Counted from the first letter of the stretch, positions 34,279 to 46,824 are shown. The stretch is DNA of 64,000 bases from Lepas anatifera (GCA_034440635.1 JAOTON010001525.1:248001-312000), one strand, 5' to 3'. Program-made: numbers and translations. The notes: generated by a model from the sequence alone, not told the origin.

Positions 34279-34704
34279 TTAAAGGGAATGTGGCATCTTT
34301 ATAATGTGATTTTAACTGAGATAGCCAAGTTGTAAAGCATGCCGGAAAACCCGATACACAACATAACATTTGTCTTGGAACAATAAATTTCCGTAGAGAA
34401 AAGCTAAAAACTTACCTGAAATGTACCTAAAATGTACCTAGCTGTTGGTGTGACGACATGCTGACGTCACGGTGAGAAGTTAACCTATTGAAGCCTATTG
34501 AATTTGTTAGTAGTTGCCAGATCATGATGTAATGCACAGGCAAGAGTTATTTCTCACCACACAGGAGTATTGTAAATATCAAAATGTTGAGCTTATTGTA
34601 AATTTTTCAGAAAAAAATCATGGACATTTTTATGATTTTCGACTAAAAATACTCCTCAATACACTAGGTTCTGGTATTCAACCACGGTGCCACATTCCCT
34701 TTAA
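34279..34704. mobile_element. Family D TTAA element (426 bp)
   Basis: TTAA then AGGGAATGTGGCATCTT at the left; GGTGCCACATTCCCT then TTAA at the right. Internal words AACTGAGATAGCCAAGTTGT and GTAGTTGCCAGATCATGA recur in all copies (35934, 48694, 50812, 59405). No protein. Confidence 0.9.
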
Positions 34705-35933
34705 TCGACCTTGGCGATATCTTCAAGGTGAGACCAGGTGATGTTCGTAATGTGGGGGTGAAAATGTAGCATTCGTCTATATACTGACAATGTGTGCCCC
34801 TCTCACTTTACTGGAACACATTTTATCGTGTTGTTAGATTTCTGGGTGAGCAGTATTTACACATTTGCATCTGGCACATTTCGAAGCGCTTTCGGTTGTT
34901 TGTCAAGTCCGTTTTTGTCGTTTTCATTGCCGATGTGTTGCGCACGCATCATGGGCTCACTCTGCATTGGCTTGGGCCGGTTAGCATACCAAACCAACCG
35001 ATTGGGTTTGACAGCCTATCACATTGGGGTTTGATCACGGGGTACACGTGTCGAAGCACCGCTTCAAAGCGAACGACACCTTCTGGTGACACCCGCTGAT
35101 AGAGCTGCTGCCGGACCAGCGATCAAAGTCGTTCAATCTAAGTTGGGCAGAGCTAAATTCCCGGTCCGAAGGTGCGGGAGCTGACCTCAGAGTGGCAGCT
35201 GCAACCCGGAAGCGGAGGCGGAGTGGACGTGACCATGCGTATAACTTCGGCGTGGTATTGAACATGTGCGGTTTCCAGGCACAATCGTTGGCTCTAGTTT
35301 CGGAAGAAAGGCAATTGAATCTGTCCAGCCTGGTTCTGGCCCACGCTGGTATCTGGCAGGCTGGTTCTGAGCACTCTACAGTCCTACTTGCTGGGTCCAA
35401 GATTGAATGTTGTTCCGCTTACCACGGGTTTTGGTGCACGCCCAGCAGCTGCACAGGTGCAGCTGCCGGTCTTTGCACATGGCTGCCATGATTACGAACA
35501 CTTCTGTAAACAAATGCCTTCAAATTATGCTTCAGAAACCAAAATACTATATTTTCTCAAACAGCAGAGCATACTATTTTCCATTAAGATGAAAGAGATG
35601 CCTTTCACTTCAGGAAAGCATCACATATCAAGAGAGAGCCATTGACGGAAGCGTCTTTTCCGAGATAGACTGGGTTTTAGGCTATCTCCGCAGGCAGATA
35701 AGCCTTTTATCTCGGCTGAGATAGAATGGCGCAGTTGCGTTTTTATCGGAAAAGTTACTCCAGCATGGTATTGCCTCCGGATATAAGAAAGGAGATGCAT
35801 TCGGCGAAGGTGCAGCGCCTCCTACCCACCCAAGATAAAATACTCGATACCTTAACGTTCCTCCGACGGGGGCATTTACAGCCCCCCCCTCCCCGTACCG
35901 AGTGTTTAGATCCCACTGCATCATAGAGTGGCC
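34705..35933. other. No supported gene
   Basis: The region 35090-35480 is GC-richer and open on both strands for 80-120 codons, but no splice boundary pair or domain supports coding. Short palindromes (AGCAGCTGC near 35450) are present. Nothing is called. Confidence 0.35.
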
Positions 35934-36385
35934 TTAAAGGGAATGTGGCACCTTCATAACTTGATTTTAACTGAGATAGCCAAGTTGTAAAGCAAGTCGG
36001 AAAACCCCGGTACTCCATATATTATTTGTCTTGGAACTAAATATCTCCGTAGAAAAAAGCTAAAACCTACCTGACACCAGCCCCCTCATCAGCCCCTCGC
36101 CGGGTGGCCATTGTTGTGAGCTACTGGTGTGACGACATATGCTGACCTCACGATGATCATCAGCCAATCGAAGACCTTGAAGCGTTTCAAGATGGTTGCC
36201 AGATCATGACATCATCCACAGGCAGATATTTATTTCTTTTCCTAGAGGAGTATTTTAAAAATCAAAATATTGAGCTTATTGTACATTTTTCAGAGAAATC
36301 ATGAGTTGTTTCATTATTTTCGGCTAAAAGTGCGCCTAATTACACTAAATTCCAGGATTCGACCTAGGTGCCACATTCCCTTTAA
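35934..36385. mobile_element. Family D TTAA element (452 bp)
   Basis: TTAA-AGGGAATGTGGCACCTTC at the left, AGGTGCCACATTCCCT-TTAA at the right. Same internal order as 34279-34704 with about 25 extra bp. Both TTAA sites are intact. Confidence 0.92.
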
Positions 36386-37425
36386 GTACACTTTGAGTCA
36401 GATAATTGTTTTTTCGCCAGAGCCAAATGACATTAGATTCACCATGACAATAGCATGCTAACGATCCCTAAAAATCGCCTAAACTGTGCGCAGTTGAAGC
36501 TACAAGTTAAAGGAGGTTATTCAATTTATATCCCCGGAGACACTCTTTATGCTTCCATAACCCAAAAAGTTCCATGGACTGAGAAAATTAATATGTTTTT
36601 GTCATGGGTTTCGGGAGCCTTGACACCATTGATTTTTCCGTTATCTCCCGTTGGAGATGCATACACCGATGTGTACATTGTGTCTTGAAACCCGTCTGCC
36701 TGGGTCCTACTTAGGCCTCAGGTGTTATCGTCAGCACATGCATGCCGTTACTGAATACATTCTTATACCCAATTATTACATGCATTCTCTACATTATATT
36801 TCATTTCTGAAGCAGCGCGAGGTGAACAGAGACCGGACGGCGACATAAAAACAACTAGACAAAAAAAAAAACAAGCACGTGAGACCGAGCTGGAAACCTG
36901 GGAAACACATGATAAGCCACTGTCAGATATGCTGTGAGTAGAGATGGAGACTAGATAGGAACGATTTTTACGTTATAACAGAACATGTAAGCTGATGTTT
37001 CCTTCCCTTTTGTGACCTGACCTTCCTTGAGAGAGACGTCGTTGATGTGGTGCCATGCATTCTTATATTTCAAAGTATTAGGAATTTCTGTTTCATGCAG
37101 ATGATAGAGCAAGGATTATGCCGTGGCATCGATTGCTTAAATTTGTCGGTAGCAAGGGTTTGTTACGTCATTAATGAACTTAAATTATGACCGGATGCGA
37201 ATTGTCGATCATGTGAGGAGAATTCGCGAGATGTGAGCCATGTGGAGAGTTAGAAAACGGCTTATCTCTAAACACCAAATATTACATTATTAACGCTGTT
37301 TAATACCCCAGTTTAGAGAGTAGATTTGCGCGTTCCTCACTTTTTGTCCTTGCGGAAGGTTCCGTTACACATTGATTGCCTGGTATCAAGCGGTTCATTT
37401 CCCCAGCCTGAAATATACCAACCAC
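36386..37425. other. No gene seen
   Basis: Unique-looking AT-rich sequence; no supported feature. Confidence 0.4.
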
Positions 37426-37636
37426 CTTGCTGAGGCAGTGTCTGTCTTTGTCCAAGGACTGAAGTTGCGCTGTGAAGCGGTGAGCAGCGTCCGTTGGGCT
37501 GGGTGTGGCTGCTCGTCCATCTGCTGGTGTTGTAGCGAAGCGATGCCATTTGTCGTCTGAGAAGGGTGCCGCCGCTGGAGAGACAACAAATGCGACTGCT
37601 AGTGTCAGATCCAGCCAAGGCTGCACCCGCCGACAG
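37426..37636 (-). CDS. Candidate internal exon, product unknown
   Basis: On the minus strand a strong acceptor (TTTGTTTCTTTTTTTCAG, about 37637-37654) is followed by an open stretch with no stop in two frames, up to a possible donor AAG|GTGGTT at 37425. One frame gives CRRVQPWLDLTLAVAF and DDKWHRFATTPADGRAATPS; the other LSAGAALAGSDTSSRI. The two frames cannot be told apart by codon bias. I recognise neither product. The acceptor is the best evidence; a chance pyrimidine tract is possible. Confidence 0.27.
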
Positions 37637-38099
37637 CTGAAAAAAAGAAACAAAATCTATACGTGTCGACATCTCTCGCTGTCACGTTTTGGTTTGAAAA
37701 AAGCGAATACCCGGGCAGACAGAGGGTAAGCAGCTCCAGTCTGGCTTGTTAGAGAACACAGTACGCATGCGCAATTTGGGAGCTTGGAAATTGGATCGGG
37801 CCCTGACCCCTGCTCTAGTGAGCCCCCGATTCTGCTTCATCTTGATGGGAGGAAGAGGTCGTCAACCCCCAATCTCGGCTTCTGTGCGGCATAGCGAGAA
37901 AACTTGGATTGTGGTAGATAGCCCAAAAGAAGGGATAAAGAAACTGTGCTGGTCACATTTTGGCTCATGTCAATATTAAAGTCATGACCGGTCAAATAAG
38001 ATGACAGGTTATGTTTTTTTGTTCCAACGTGTGACTGAACTACGTAAGGTACGATTTTGAGGCATTGCGCGGTTACTTTCGGTACGGCGATTTGAATGA
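37637..38099. other. No gene seen
   Basis: Would be intron upstream of the candidate minus-strand exon if that is real; no other feature. Confidence 0.3.
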
Positions 38100-38660
38100 T
38101 GTATATCACAACCATACTATGTCAAAATTTAAAAATGGCCTGACCTAAGGTCAGGCCAAGAAAACCATATGACCCAATATGGTCAATACGCAATTAACTA
38201 ACACCGACAATTAAAGTGTGGTGGTATCAAAATGAAAGCTGCACTATTTTCAGCGAAGTTATTGATCATAATATGAAAACCTGCTGAAGTAGTCCCAGAT
38301 GATCCCTCCGAGGTCACCGGTCCAAGTTTGAACATGATCCTGGCAGTTGGCCTAAGATCCCACGATTTCCGCAACAAGTTGATCCAAGCCGTGTCTACAG
38401 AAAATGTGATGGAAATATCAGATAAATGGATTAAACGTGTTTCCACTGATGTGATTTGAAACATTTTTGGAGGTGTGGTCACTTGATCTGGCCAGATGAC
38501 CTGACCTGAGACGACTTAAGCTTACAATTTTGGGAAAGTTGCACAATTAATCAAGGATAGGATGTGTCAAGCACAGCATTGCTGTTTCCTTGGACCGTTG
38601 GAAAAAACGAGGAAAGGGGCGTTCAAACACCCCCCTGCCGGCGGGGCAAGGGGTAATGTC
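38100..38660. mobile_element. Worn GGTCA-rich TTAA-type element, right part
   Basis: It contains TGACCTAAGGTCAGGCCA near 38143 and AGATGACCTGACCTGAGACG near 38494, and ends GGGGCGTTCAAACACCCCCC then TGCCGGCGGGGCAAGG near 38650, like the tip of 27230 (CCTTGCCCCGG). The left tip is not seen. Confidence 0.5.
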
Positions 38661-39581
38661 AATTGTCGAATCTAATTCTTGGATATCCCTGGTGTAAAAA
38701 ACATGCTTGAGTGAGATTATGGCCGTAAACAGCGTTCGTGGGGTACATATGGCATACAAATGATAAAACAGAAGTGTTAAAAATAAGCATATTGAGTGCT
38801 AAGCTAGGCATAAGTGTAACCAATATCTGGCAATGATTACTTGCAGTTTATACGTGTAACCGTAGATCATTTTTACAAGTTCGGACGTCCGAGAACATTG
38901 TCCGAGCGTGAATAGCAAAGTTAGCGGCGTGTCTAACTCTTGTCCTTTGGTTTGTAGTGATTCAGGAGAATGCCTGAAACCTTACTTTGTAGAGCTAACT
39001 GGCGTCCCTGATAGCCTGCCGCGGCAGGCAGTGTCTCGTCGGGACTTGCTGTCTGATGTGACCGAAACAGTAACAGCGTCACATGCGATCTCGCATAGAT
39101 CGGATCTGGCAACGCTGCAATCGTCTTTGGATGCAAGTTTCGGGATTACAATGCCACCCGGGACCAGCCATGGGTCGAACCCGGCGCGGCTGGATCATTG
39201 ATCGCGGCATCCTAATCAGGTTCTGCGTCCAGCGTGGCCGCACCACGCCAGCGCTGGCAGTCCATACATACTGGAACAGCTCTCACTGGAACCGCTGCTC
39301 CTGCTGCAGAGGTTAAAGTTCACCAGCCCATTCTCTTCTATGAAGGGCAAAACTGTCCACACCATCACACTGGTGCGCGTTTGTTCCAGTTGAATGGTTG
39401 CTTGTGTCACTCTCGGATGTGGCCGTGTGCTGGCGAGATGCGTGGGTTCGAGAGGCAGCACTATTTGCCGAGAAGGGTCTCATCTTGACGGTTCGTATGG
39501 ATTTATAAAGTTGTTATGTATTATTATTATATTATTATACATATTTACATATTACATCTCAAATACTGATACTATTATTTC
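38661..39581. other. No supported gene
   Basis: A 97-codon frame at 38908-39201 (+) begins after TCGGACGTCCGA and has fair composition, but no domain or splice pair supports it. A bottom-strand B box-like word GGGTTCGACCC lies at about 39170-39182, yet no A box or cloverleaf can be drawn. Left uncalled. Confidence 0.35.
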
Positions 39582-39706
<125 letters not shown>

Positions 39707-39796
39707 AGTTATATACAGTGTAGTTAGTAGTTATAGGTATATAGTTATAGTAGTATAATAGTATATTGTTATATATAGTTCAGTTATATGTGTTTC

Positions 39797-39797
<1 letters not shown>

Positions 39798-39852
<55 letters not shown>
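39798..39852. repeat. (TA)n microsatellite
   Basis: About 55 bp of TA, 90 bp beyond the previous array; the DNA between is TA-rich and is probably a decayed part of one larger array. Confidence 0.97.
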
Positions 39853-39855
<3 letters not shown>

Positions 39856-40021
39856 AGAGTTTACATATACTATTCATATTATTGAAACCTTTTCCAAAAT
39901 TTAAATTTATCCTTTAGACTTAGTAAACAAAGAAATGACTCAGCCGCTCAAAATATACGTTTAGGCTATTATTGGGTTGGCTTATACGCTTTTCAGACCA
40001 ATATCGTCAATTGGGAGTATG

Positions 40022-40278
40022 ATAGGTTGATCCATGATTTCGGGTCGGGAAGGAGGGGACAGGGCACTTGGTGGAGCAGCAGCATCCGGACAAGGGGGCG
40101 CCACTTTTGGGCGGACAAACCTATTAGACGGGTGCCAAATCCTATTGCGGGGCGCAGATACGCGCATCTCTATTGTGGAAGGAGAGCAAGAGGGTAAAAA
40201 GAGACATTTCAGAGGTGTGTCGAAGGTCTATCCGCGGGGGCTGGGGAAGTGTCCCTTGCCCCCTGGATCCACCTATGT
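40022..40278. mobile_element. CATAGGTGGATCCAGG-ended short element (257 bp)
   Basis: The left tip ATAGGTTGATCCATGATT and the right tip CCCCCTGGATCCACCTATG are inverted repeats. On the bottom strand it shares AGGATTTGGCACCCGTC and GCCCAAAAGTGGCGCCC with 11285-11625. No protein. Confidence 0.75.
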
Positions 40279-40845
40279 TAAGCATGACCACCGACATGTT
40301 TATTATGGTAATCGACGCTCGTGCAGTCTTCAGACCAACTGAGTTTTTAACGACTTTCTTTGCTGATCGAACTTACGTAAGCATTCTCGAAACACCAGAG
40401 CCTGAGTAGGGTAAAAACAACCAAACAGGACCACACAACGAGCTGTGAGAACATTTACGGGTCGATGGACAGAAAAATCACAAAGGACTAATGCAAATAT
40501 TTTCTTCCTTTGTAAGCTTTCCAGAGGATGGACGAAAATGTAGATGTGAGTTTCATTGTAAGTGGAAAATATCCAAGCCGAAACCAGTCAATTAAATCCC
40601 GTCCCCAGTTTTTTTTTGCGCACTGTTATTATCAGTATAGCCTCTCAAGACAAAAAAGGTATCGCTGGAGTCTGTGTTCAGTTCAGATAGCGTTTGTATC
40701 CAGACATGGCGGCCTTTTCACCTCAATGACAGCACAGGCAGCGTTTGTGTCGGGCCATGGTGGCACTTAGGAGTCACGCAATTGCCACCCTAATCGCTAA
40801 AAGAGACCGCTTTAGAGCCGATGGTATATAATTACCCCAGATACA
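40279..40845. other. No gene seen
   Basis: Short frames only; the words CAGCGTTTGTGTC and ATAGCGTTTGTATC near 40690-40750 are a weak local repeat. Confidence 0.35.
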
Positions 40846-41224
40846 TGAGCAGCCTCGGTACTTAGGCCGTGCTACGCACCATTACGTCCCGAGAAAATAT
40901 GGCGCAGCTCAGACGAATGTGGCGACGCCGAACGTACCCGCTGTGAGAAGCAAATCCATTTTCCTTGAATGAAACATTCACTGAAGCTCATACAACTAAT
41001 TTTCTGGCATTTCTAATAACAATAGTTTTGTGTTTAAACTACTGATATCCAATGAAAATATTGTATTTTGAATCAAAACTTTGTCCAATGTACGGACCAC
41101 CTTCATGGTCCTTCTTCCTGAAAAGGACCGGAACCTAGTGGCGGAACGGTACCGTACACCCGGATACATGAGTCGATTAGGCCGTTCCCGCGATTGGTAC
41201 CGTCCTGAGGCTGCTCATGTGTTC
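40846..41224. repeat. Inverted repeat with ATACATGAGCAGCCTC tips
   Basis: The left tip AGATACATGAGCAGCCTCGG and, in reverse complement, the right tip ACACATGAGCAGCCTCAGGA match over about 18 bp, each followed by GGTAC and a GGCC-containing block. Inside are further opposed words (TTAGGCCGT...). It is probably a small non-autonomous element of about 375 bp. Confidence 0.45.
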
Positions 41225-41324
41225 GAGGTAAATGTTCGCGATGCAGATGAGCACTAAAACTGGCAAGTCTGCGATGCGTTTTGTTTAGTTATTTATCTAT
41301 TTTTGTAAAGACACATGCACCATC

Positions 41325-41520
41325 GGGGATGCGTGCCTCAGTGGTGAAGCACCTGCCTCCTGAGCCTCATATCCGGGGATTAGAGGCCTCACAGATGAAA
41401 GGCCCGGCGGTTCTCTGTGTAAGTACACCCTGGTCTCCCAAAACCTTTTCAACAGGGCGGCGTTTGTGAAGTCGTAAAACCTTGATAGTTGGTCCGAAAT
41501 GAGACACCAACAACTACTCT
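41325..41520 (+). mobile_element. tRNA-derived SINE, second type
   Basis: The head GGATGCGTGCCTCAGTGGTG + AAGC resembles a polymerase III A box; GGGGATTAGAGGCC about 35 bp later is a worn B box. The tail GGTCTCCCAAAACCTTTTCA then ACAGGGCGGCGT and CCTTGATAGTTGGT parallels the tail of the SINEs at 15389 (CTCCCGAGAAAACCTTCCAA, CAGGGAAAG, CCTGGAAGTTGGT). The heads differ, so two tRNA heads share one tail module. Confidence 0.6.
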
Positions 41521-42650
41521 CATGCGATCAATGACAAAGAAGTAAAAGCCACTAAACAAATTTGACTTATTTAAAGGCTATCAAACTTTGGTTAGGGACG
41601 CCAGATTTCTGGTGGACACCTTTGATTAAAGCCTTGGAACAGACTGCGGTTTGTTTTTTTGCTTAAAAGTTAACGTTGCGGTCAATGATAAAGGCTGTTG
41701 GTCAAAACCTGTATGTTTGTTTTTTTGTATGACTGTCCATAATTGGGGTCACCCGTCGACAATATGTATAATAAACTGAAACTGGAACTTTAACCATGGA
41801 CTCCTACCCAGTACGCAGTATATGTACGATGGCTTGAGGTCATTTTGGGGCCTTGTCCAACTGCCTCTGCCAGCGCCTATGCTGCGCACCGGTGACATAA
41901 CTCCCTGCTCTGATCATGATCAAGCGGTCTCATTTGCGGTAAAGCTGCGCCGTGCGTGCGATAATTATCGTTCGGTAATAAACCCGATCATTTTACTGGT
42001 TTCCCTTCCAGGCCTACGGTACTTGAGTTATAATTTGCATGCTACGATATAACGTTTCACTTTTCATCCAGTCAGCCACTTAGTTTCTGTCCATGTATAT
42101 GGTAGCTACATATTAGTCTTCACGATATTGGCTATTAGAATATTTAGCCCGTTGATAAGATTTACTTCATTTAATCTATTCTACGATCCCTCCTGCTGTG
42201 GTATGCCTTGGCATAAATCTGGCGATTGATAGAGAGCCATCCCATGCAATTTCGTCCGCTTCGATTAGTGCTGTCAACGCGGCGACATCTCCACGTTTCG
42301 GACATTCTCCAAATGCCGTAACTGAGTCGGCGAACACCACCGGGGTGCCGGCGATACCTCCAACACGCCTGCAGACACTCTCTGTGACACCTGCTCACCA
42401 GGGGTGCAAATTGGACGGCGGGGGCGGCTGGGCCGCCGGTTTGACACCACCAGCTGGGCCGCGCGGTGAAGTGCGATGACGGAGATGGCATTCAGAGCTC
42501 GGACTAAAGCCCGCGCTGGGTGCATGCATAGCGGTAGCGGCGGCCCGTCTCCAGGGAGCGCTCGGAGTCTCTGCAGCTGATCACACTCTGCAGACTTTTA
42601 AAGTTGAGATCGCTCAAAGGCAGCTGAGGGATCCGGCGCCATCTTGTTCT
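41521..42650. other. No supported gene
   Basis: A GC-rich stretch at 42230-42540 is open on both strands (83-106 codons) and has a good-looking minus-strand donor (CCTG|GTGAGC at about 42395) but no convincing acceptor. I leave it uncalled. Confidence 0.3.
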
Positions 42651-42982
42651 TGGTGCTGCAGTGACTGGTGCTGCAGTGACTGGTGCTGCAGTGACTGGTG
42701 GTGCAGTGACTGGTGGTGCAGTGACTGGTGCTGCAGTGACTGGTGACTAGTGCTGCAGTGACTGGTGCTACAGTGACTGGCACTGCAGTGACTGGTGCTG
42801 CAGTGACTGGTGCTGCAGTGACTGGTGCTGCAATGACTGGTGGTACAGTGACTGGTGCTGCAGTGACTGGTGCTGCAATGACTGGTGGTACAGTGACTGG
42901 TGCTGCAGTGACTGGTGCTGCAGTGACTGGTGCTGCAGTGACTGGTGCTGCAGTGACTGGTGACTGGTGCTGCAGTGACTGG
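42651..42982. repeat. 15-bp minisatellite (GTGCTGCAGTGACTG)
   Basis: About 22 units of 15 bp with variants (GTGGTGCAGTGACTG, GTGGTACAGTGACTG, GTGCTGCAATGACTG) and two short units where GTGACTG is doubled. Because 15 is a multiple of 3 it is open on both strands (Gly-Ala-Ala-Val-Thr or Ser-His-Cys-Ser-Thr repeats); there is no sign that it is translated. Confidence 0.97.
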
Positions 42983-45030
42983 CATTCATGAACTGGGCAT
43001 GCATCTCAGCGGAGCTGCGTTCTTGCATCAAATTCAAACTCGACTAATTTCCTTATCTCATTTGACGAGGTTTCAGTACCTTGTTCTGGTTTGGTCCAAT
43101 TAACTGAGAAAACCAGATTTCTACACTATAGGTGAAATGTGATGCAAAAATGAATGTGGCTAGGTCAACATTATGTCGCAAGGAATTATGGAAGTAAAGT
43201 TATTTTTAAGCGTGAAGGCAGAATCCAACCAAAATAACCATCTTTAGAGTTTTACCTTTTTACCTTAGTTTTACTTTTGGCCGGCTTCAAGTGGATAACA
43301 GCTGAAGGAAAATGATAAAAATGATCAAAATGGGAGATTGGGGATGGTTGAATCGCTTTTGATAACAACATCTGCATTTGAAAATTTTGGGTAAATTGGC
43401 GGATACAGGCGGGGGAATTTGAAATGTTAATTCAATTTCCCCACTAGCAATGATTAATTTAGCCTCGGACCACACAAGTGTCATAACAGCTAGACAAATT
43501 TTATGAGATTTCCAACATAAACTAAACTCTGCATCAACAAAAGCGTAAAAAAACATGTTGAAGCAATCGGGCAAAAAAGCAATCGGCTGCAGCTCCCGCA
43601 CGAACCACCTTGAAAAGCCGACAGAATTTTCATCTTCACCATATAAAAATTAAGTCCAATTTCTGTTTCCGGCCCACAGCTACACACAGGATGTTTTTCT
43701 TCCGAGAGGCCTTACACAAGCACACTGCTTCTGAGCCTGATTGCATCGCCATTTGCTGTGTGGCTTTCTGGTTGGAGCTGTTGATGTGTTAAGCCCTGGC
43801 GCAACCAGCACCGGTCTCTCCTCTACTGATGCTATTTATCTTGATGTCGACATAAAGTTTTCAGGGATGGGTGTAACACCGTAAGAAGTGAATTTTTCAA
43901 TATTATAGAATACGACCGCAATCTGGTGTAGAATTAACAGAACCAAGCAGCGTGAATCATTGCCCTTATAAAATTGTAGGCAGTTCAATGTTAATGCGAC
44001 CTAAATAATTTGATTATGATGGTTGTATGGTTTGTTATGTGACGCAGAGTGCGTCTACATACCTGTATCTATTGGTCGAACTTTAAATTGCGTGGAAGGA
44101 AGCGAAGCAGGCATTTGTACTGAAGGGCGCATTTCGCTCCGTGCTGTCTTAGGTTCTAAAGAAACAAACAAAGTAATCACTCAATGTTTCTTTTGTGATC
44201 ACGGGTATGGAGCATGGTTATTGCTTTTACCCTATCACCAGGCGCAGGGCCTACAACGGGCCACCGCAACGCATGTCCCTGATTAATTTTCTTTTGTAAA
44301 ATCTAGCACAGTTGTGAGGAACTGCAATCAGCAGGTTTTAAGACGTTTTAAGCTCTCATATTCATAGTGGCTTACAGAGCTGAACTGTAAGGCTCTGTAT
44401 GTTAACCTTTTGATACCACCGCGTGCGGAAAGGGGGTTATTGCTGACGCCGTCGGTTTTTTGGCAATAATTGTTAGCCGATTTGAATGAGAGCCTTGGAT
44501 TGCCGTAAGGTGCTTGGTTGGGCTTTAAAATATTGATATCAAGTTAGGTCAGGTAAGGAATTATGATGTCATTTTCAAACTTAAGTGAGGCGATTTCGTT
44601 CGTTGAGTAGTTCTTCAAGACACCAGTTGGATTTCGGATGTATTTGTCGGAGTTTTCGAACGTCATACGACTATCTTCGACAGCGATTAGATGTATAACG
44701 AACTCGATATGTCCCAGTCAAATACGATCTACCGTAACATAAGGCGATTCTGCTATTCCAAAATGTGGTAGACCAAACCAGGCCAAAACTCGGCTCCTAA
44801 AAATACCTTGATCAGGTTTCTGAACATAGTCAAAAGCTTTTGGAAAGATGCATCGGCACGTTTTCAACTACTCGAGGTCAGGTCAATAATAGGTCCCCAG
44901 AGATCATGGAAAGCCACGCCTTTTTAATGCGTCCGTAACTTTTCAAGGAATCAAGGTACAAAAGTACGGCTCATATCACAATGACGAGCAAAATCTGAGA
45001 ATTTGAATGATTTGCAACATGAGCTTGACC
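42983..45030. other. No gene seen
   Basis: About 2 kb of AT-rich unique sequence with short frames on both strands. No exon, RNA gene or repeat tip found apart from a few GGTCA words near 44880. Confidence 0.4.
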
Positions 45031-45365
45031 CATTGGCGGACGCATGGGGGGCATTCCGGCCATGGCCCCCAAAGCGCTGGAGGGGGGCAAACTATCTTTG
45101 GCCCCCCAAACGCCGGAGAAATTTTTGAAAAAAGGTGCTTACACTAGGCCTGTAGAGCAAAAGTCTTCTCTCCTACCCCCCCTCCCTCCGAGGGTGATCA
45201 TGCACTTGGAGAGGTAGCTTATACTAGGTCTGTCGAGCATTAAAAAGGTGTTTACGGTAGATCTGTAGGGCAAAATAATATTCGCTCCCACCCCCCACCT
45301 CCCCCCCAGGAGGAGAGGCAGACATGGTTTTGGTCCCCCCAAACTCGGGTCTGCATCCGCCCCTG
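45031..45365. mobile_element. Non-autonomous element, GGCGGACGCAGGGGG-ended family, copy 2
   Basis: CATTGGCGGACGCATGGGGG at the left and GGTCTGCATCCGCCCCTG at the right. It matches 9433-9720 block for block, with an extra repeat of the CTAGGTCTGT-type segment in the middle. Confidence 0.75.
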
Positions 45366-46570
45366 GCTTGACCTCCTGTAAAGGTCATCTTGTAAGCCAA
45401 CAAGCTGATGCTGCATACCATTCCACCCCTTGGTTCAAGGCAAGCATATTGGTGTCCTTGGTTTTGTTCTAGGCCTTGGTCCTAAGCTTTAAGACGATTT
45501 CCTAAATGGGCCTAAGTTTGAGCTTTTTCGACTCCCTGTGATGTCACAACTTAACAGACATGGTTCAAACTTTGTACAAGAGAAGAATGTGGTAGAGCAG
45601 TTTCAGCAGCATTACAGCTTGTACGGCATCGCCATTAGTTCTCGGTGAAGATGATGAGGGAGAGGGAGAGGTTCAGAAATGGCCCCCAGAGGGTCGTTGG
45701 TGTCGGAATAACCCAGCTAGTGACAGGTCACATAGGTGATTTACCAAATAACGTCTCACAGACGGTGAACAGCCGGGTGCGTGTTAGCGCGGCTAAAGAC
45801 CGCGGACCGAGGACCGTGTCTTCATTTAAATTCATGAATTTTTTTAAACAAAACTAGACTGTTGTATCAGCTTTTTTACTTCTAAACACACGCTTTGGGC
45901 GCATAATGGCCATGAGACGCCGATGCGCCCAAAGAACCCTTTGATGATGAGTGTGTATACAGCTCAGTATATTGTCACATAGGCTTAGAAACAGGCGACA
46001 ACATAGTACACATAGCTTAGACAACAGGGGTCACGTCCAGTGCCATACGGCCCATCTCTGCCATGCTCAGACTCATCATCGTTAACCTCAGGACGTTGGA
46101 TGGAAGGACATGACCTTAACGGCGCATCTGCCTCTTTCCACCAGTCTGGACATTATTATTCTGATTTCGGATATTCATATTCTGGACATTCCCGAACAGG
46201 CCTGTCGAAGTATCAGAAAAGCTGGAAACTATTCAGGCATCTGCTTGGTTTTATTTTGCTGTGAGGTTCTAATAGCATATTGAGAATTTAGACATTAATC
46301 CCGCTATCTTAAGTAGATCTCCATCTCGTTCCGCCTAATGTTTAAGCGCGCTGAATTGCGTAGCATGTTTGATTTCGATTAATGTGATGTTTTCAGCCCT
46401 AGTTGATAAAAGGGAAGGAAATGAACGCGAAATTGTAACGAATGTGAAGCCTGCGTTAATAACATCAGCCGTAAGCGTGAGCTGACTTTTGTTGAAAGTC
46501 GAAACGAAGGATGATATGCCAAACTGTGATGGGCGTGATGAGATTGCCCAGTTGCCATAACAAGTTACCA
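45366..46570. other. No gene seen
   Basis: Mixed unique sequence; a GGGAGAGGGAGAGG purine run near 45660 and no other feature. Confidence 0.4.
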
Positions 46571-46824
46571 CAAGCAGATTCATGAATTCCGAGTCGGGAA
46601 CTGGGGTACTTGGGCACAAGGGAGCGCCATTTGGATTACTTTGTAGCATGTGTGCCGAATTGCTCGTTTCTTGGGCACCACTCCTCGCATCCTGGTGAGG
46701 GGAAGCACCGTTTCAGGGGTAGTGTGCTGCAGACGTTTCAGGCGAGTGCCGAGCTCAGCACGAGACATTGATGCTCGTTGGGGAGGGGGAGGGCACCCTC
46801 TATATCAGTCGTATCCGCCTACGC
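46571..46824. mobile_element. CATAGGCGGATCC-type short element, worn
   Basis: The left edge AGCAGATTCATGAATTCC and the right edge CGTATCCGCCTACG resemble the family tips; inside, GGGCACAAGGGAGCGCCATT and TTGGGCACC match 40022-40278. Confidence 0.5.

Noticed and set aside
35035..35491. Opposed 121- and 99-codon frames
   Set aside because: GC-rich overlap of both strands without splice signals or domains.
39165..39240. Possible tRNA or SINE, B box-like GGGTTCGACCC on the minus strand
   Set aside because: No A box and no cloverleaf can be drawn.
42171..42525. GC-rich frames on both strands with a good minus-strand donor
   Set aside because: No convincing acceptor, no clear frame preference; too weak to call an exon.
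42598..43037. Repetitive open frames up to 123 codons on both strands
   Set aside because: Consequence of a 15-bp tandem repeat, open in several frames at once.
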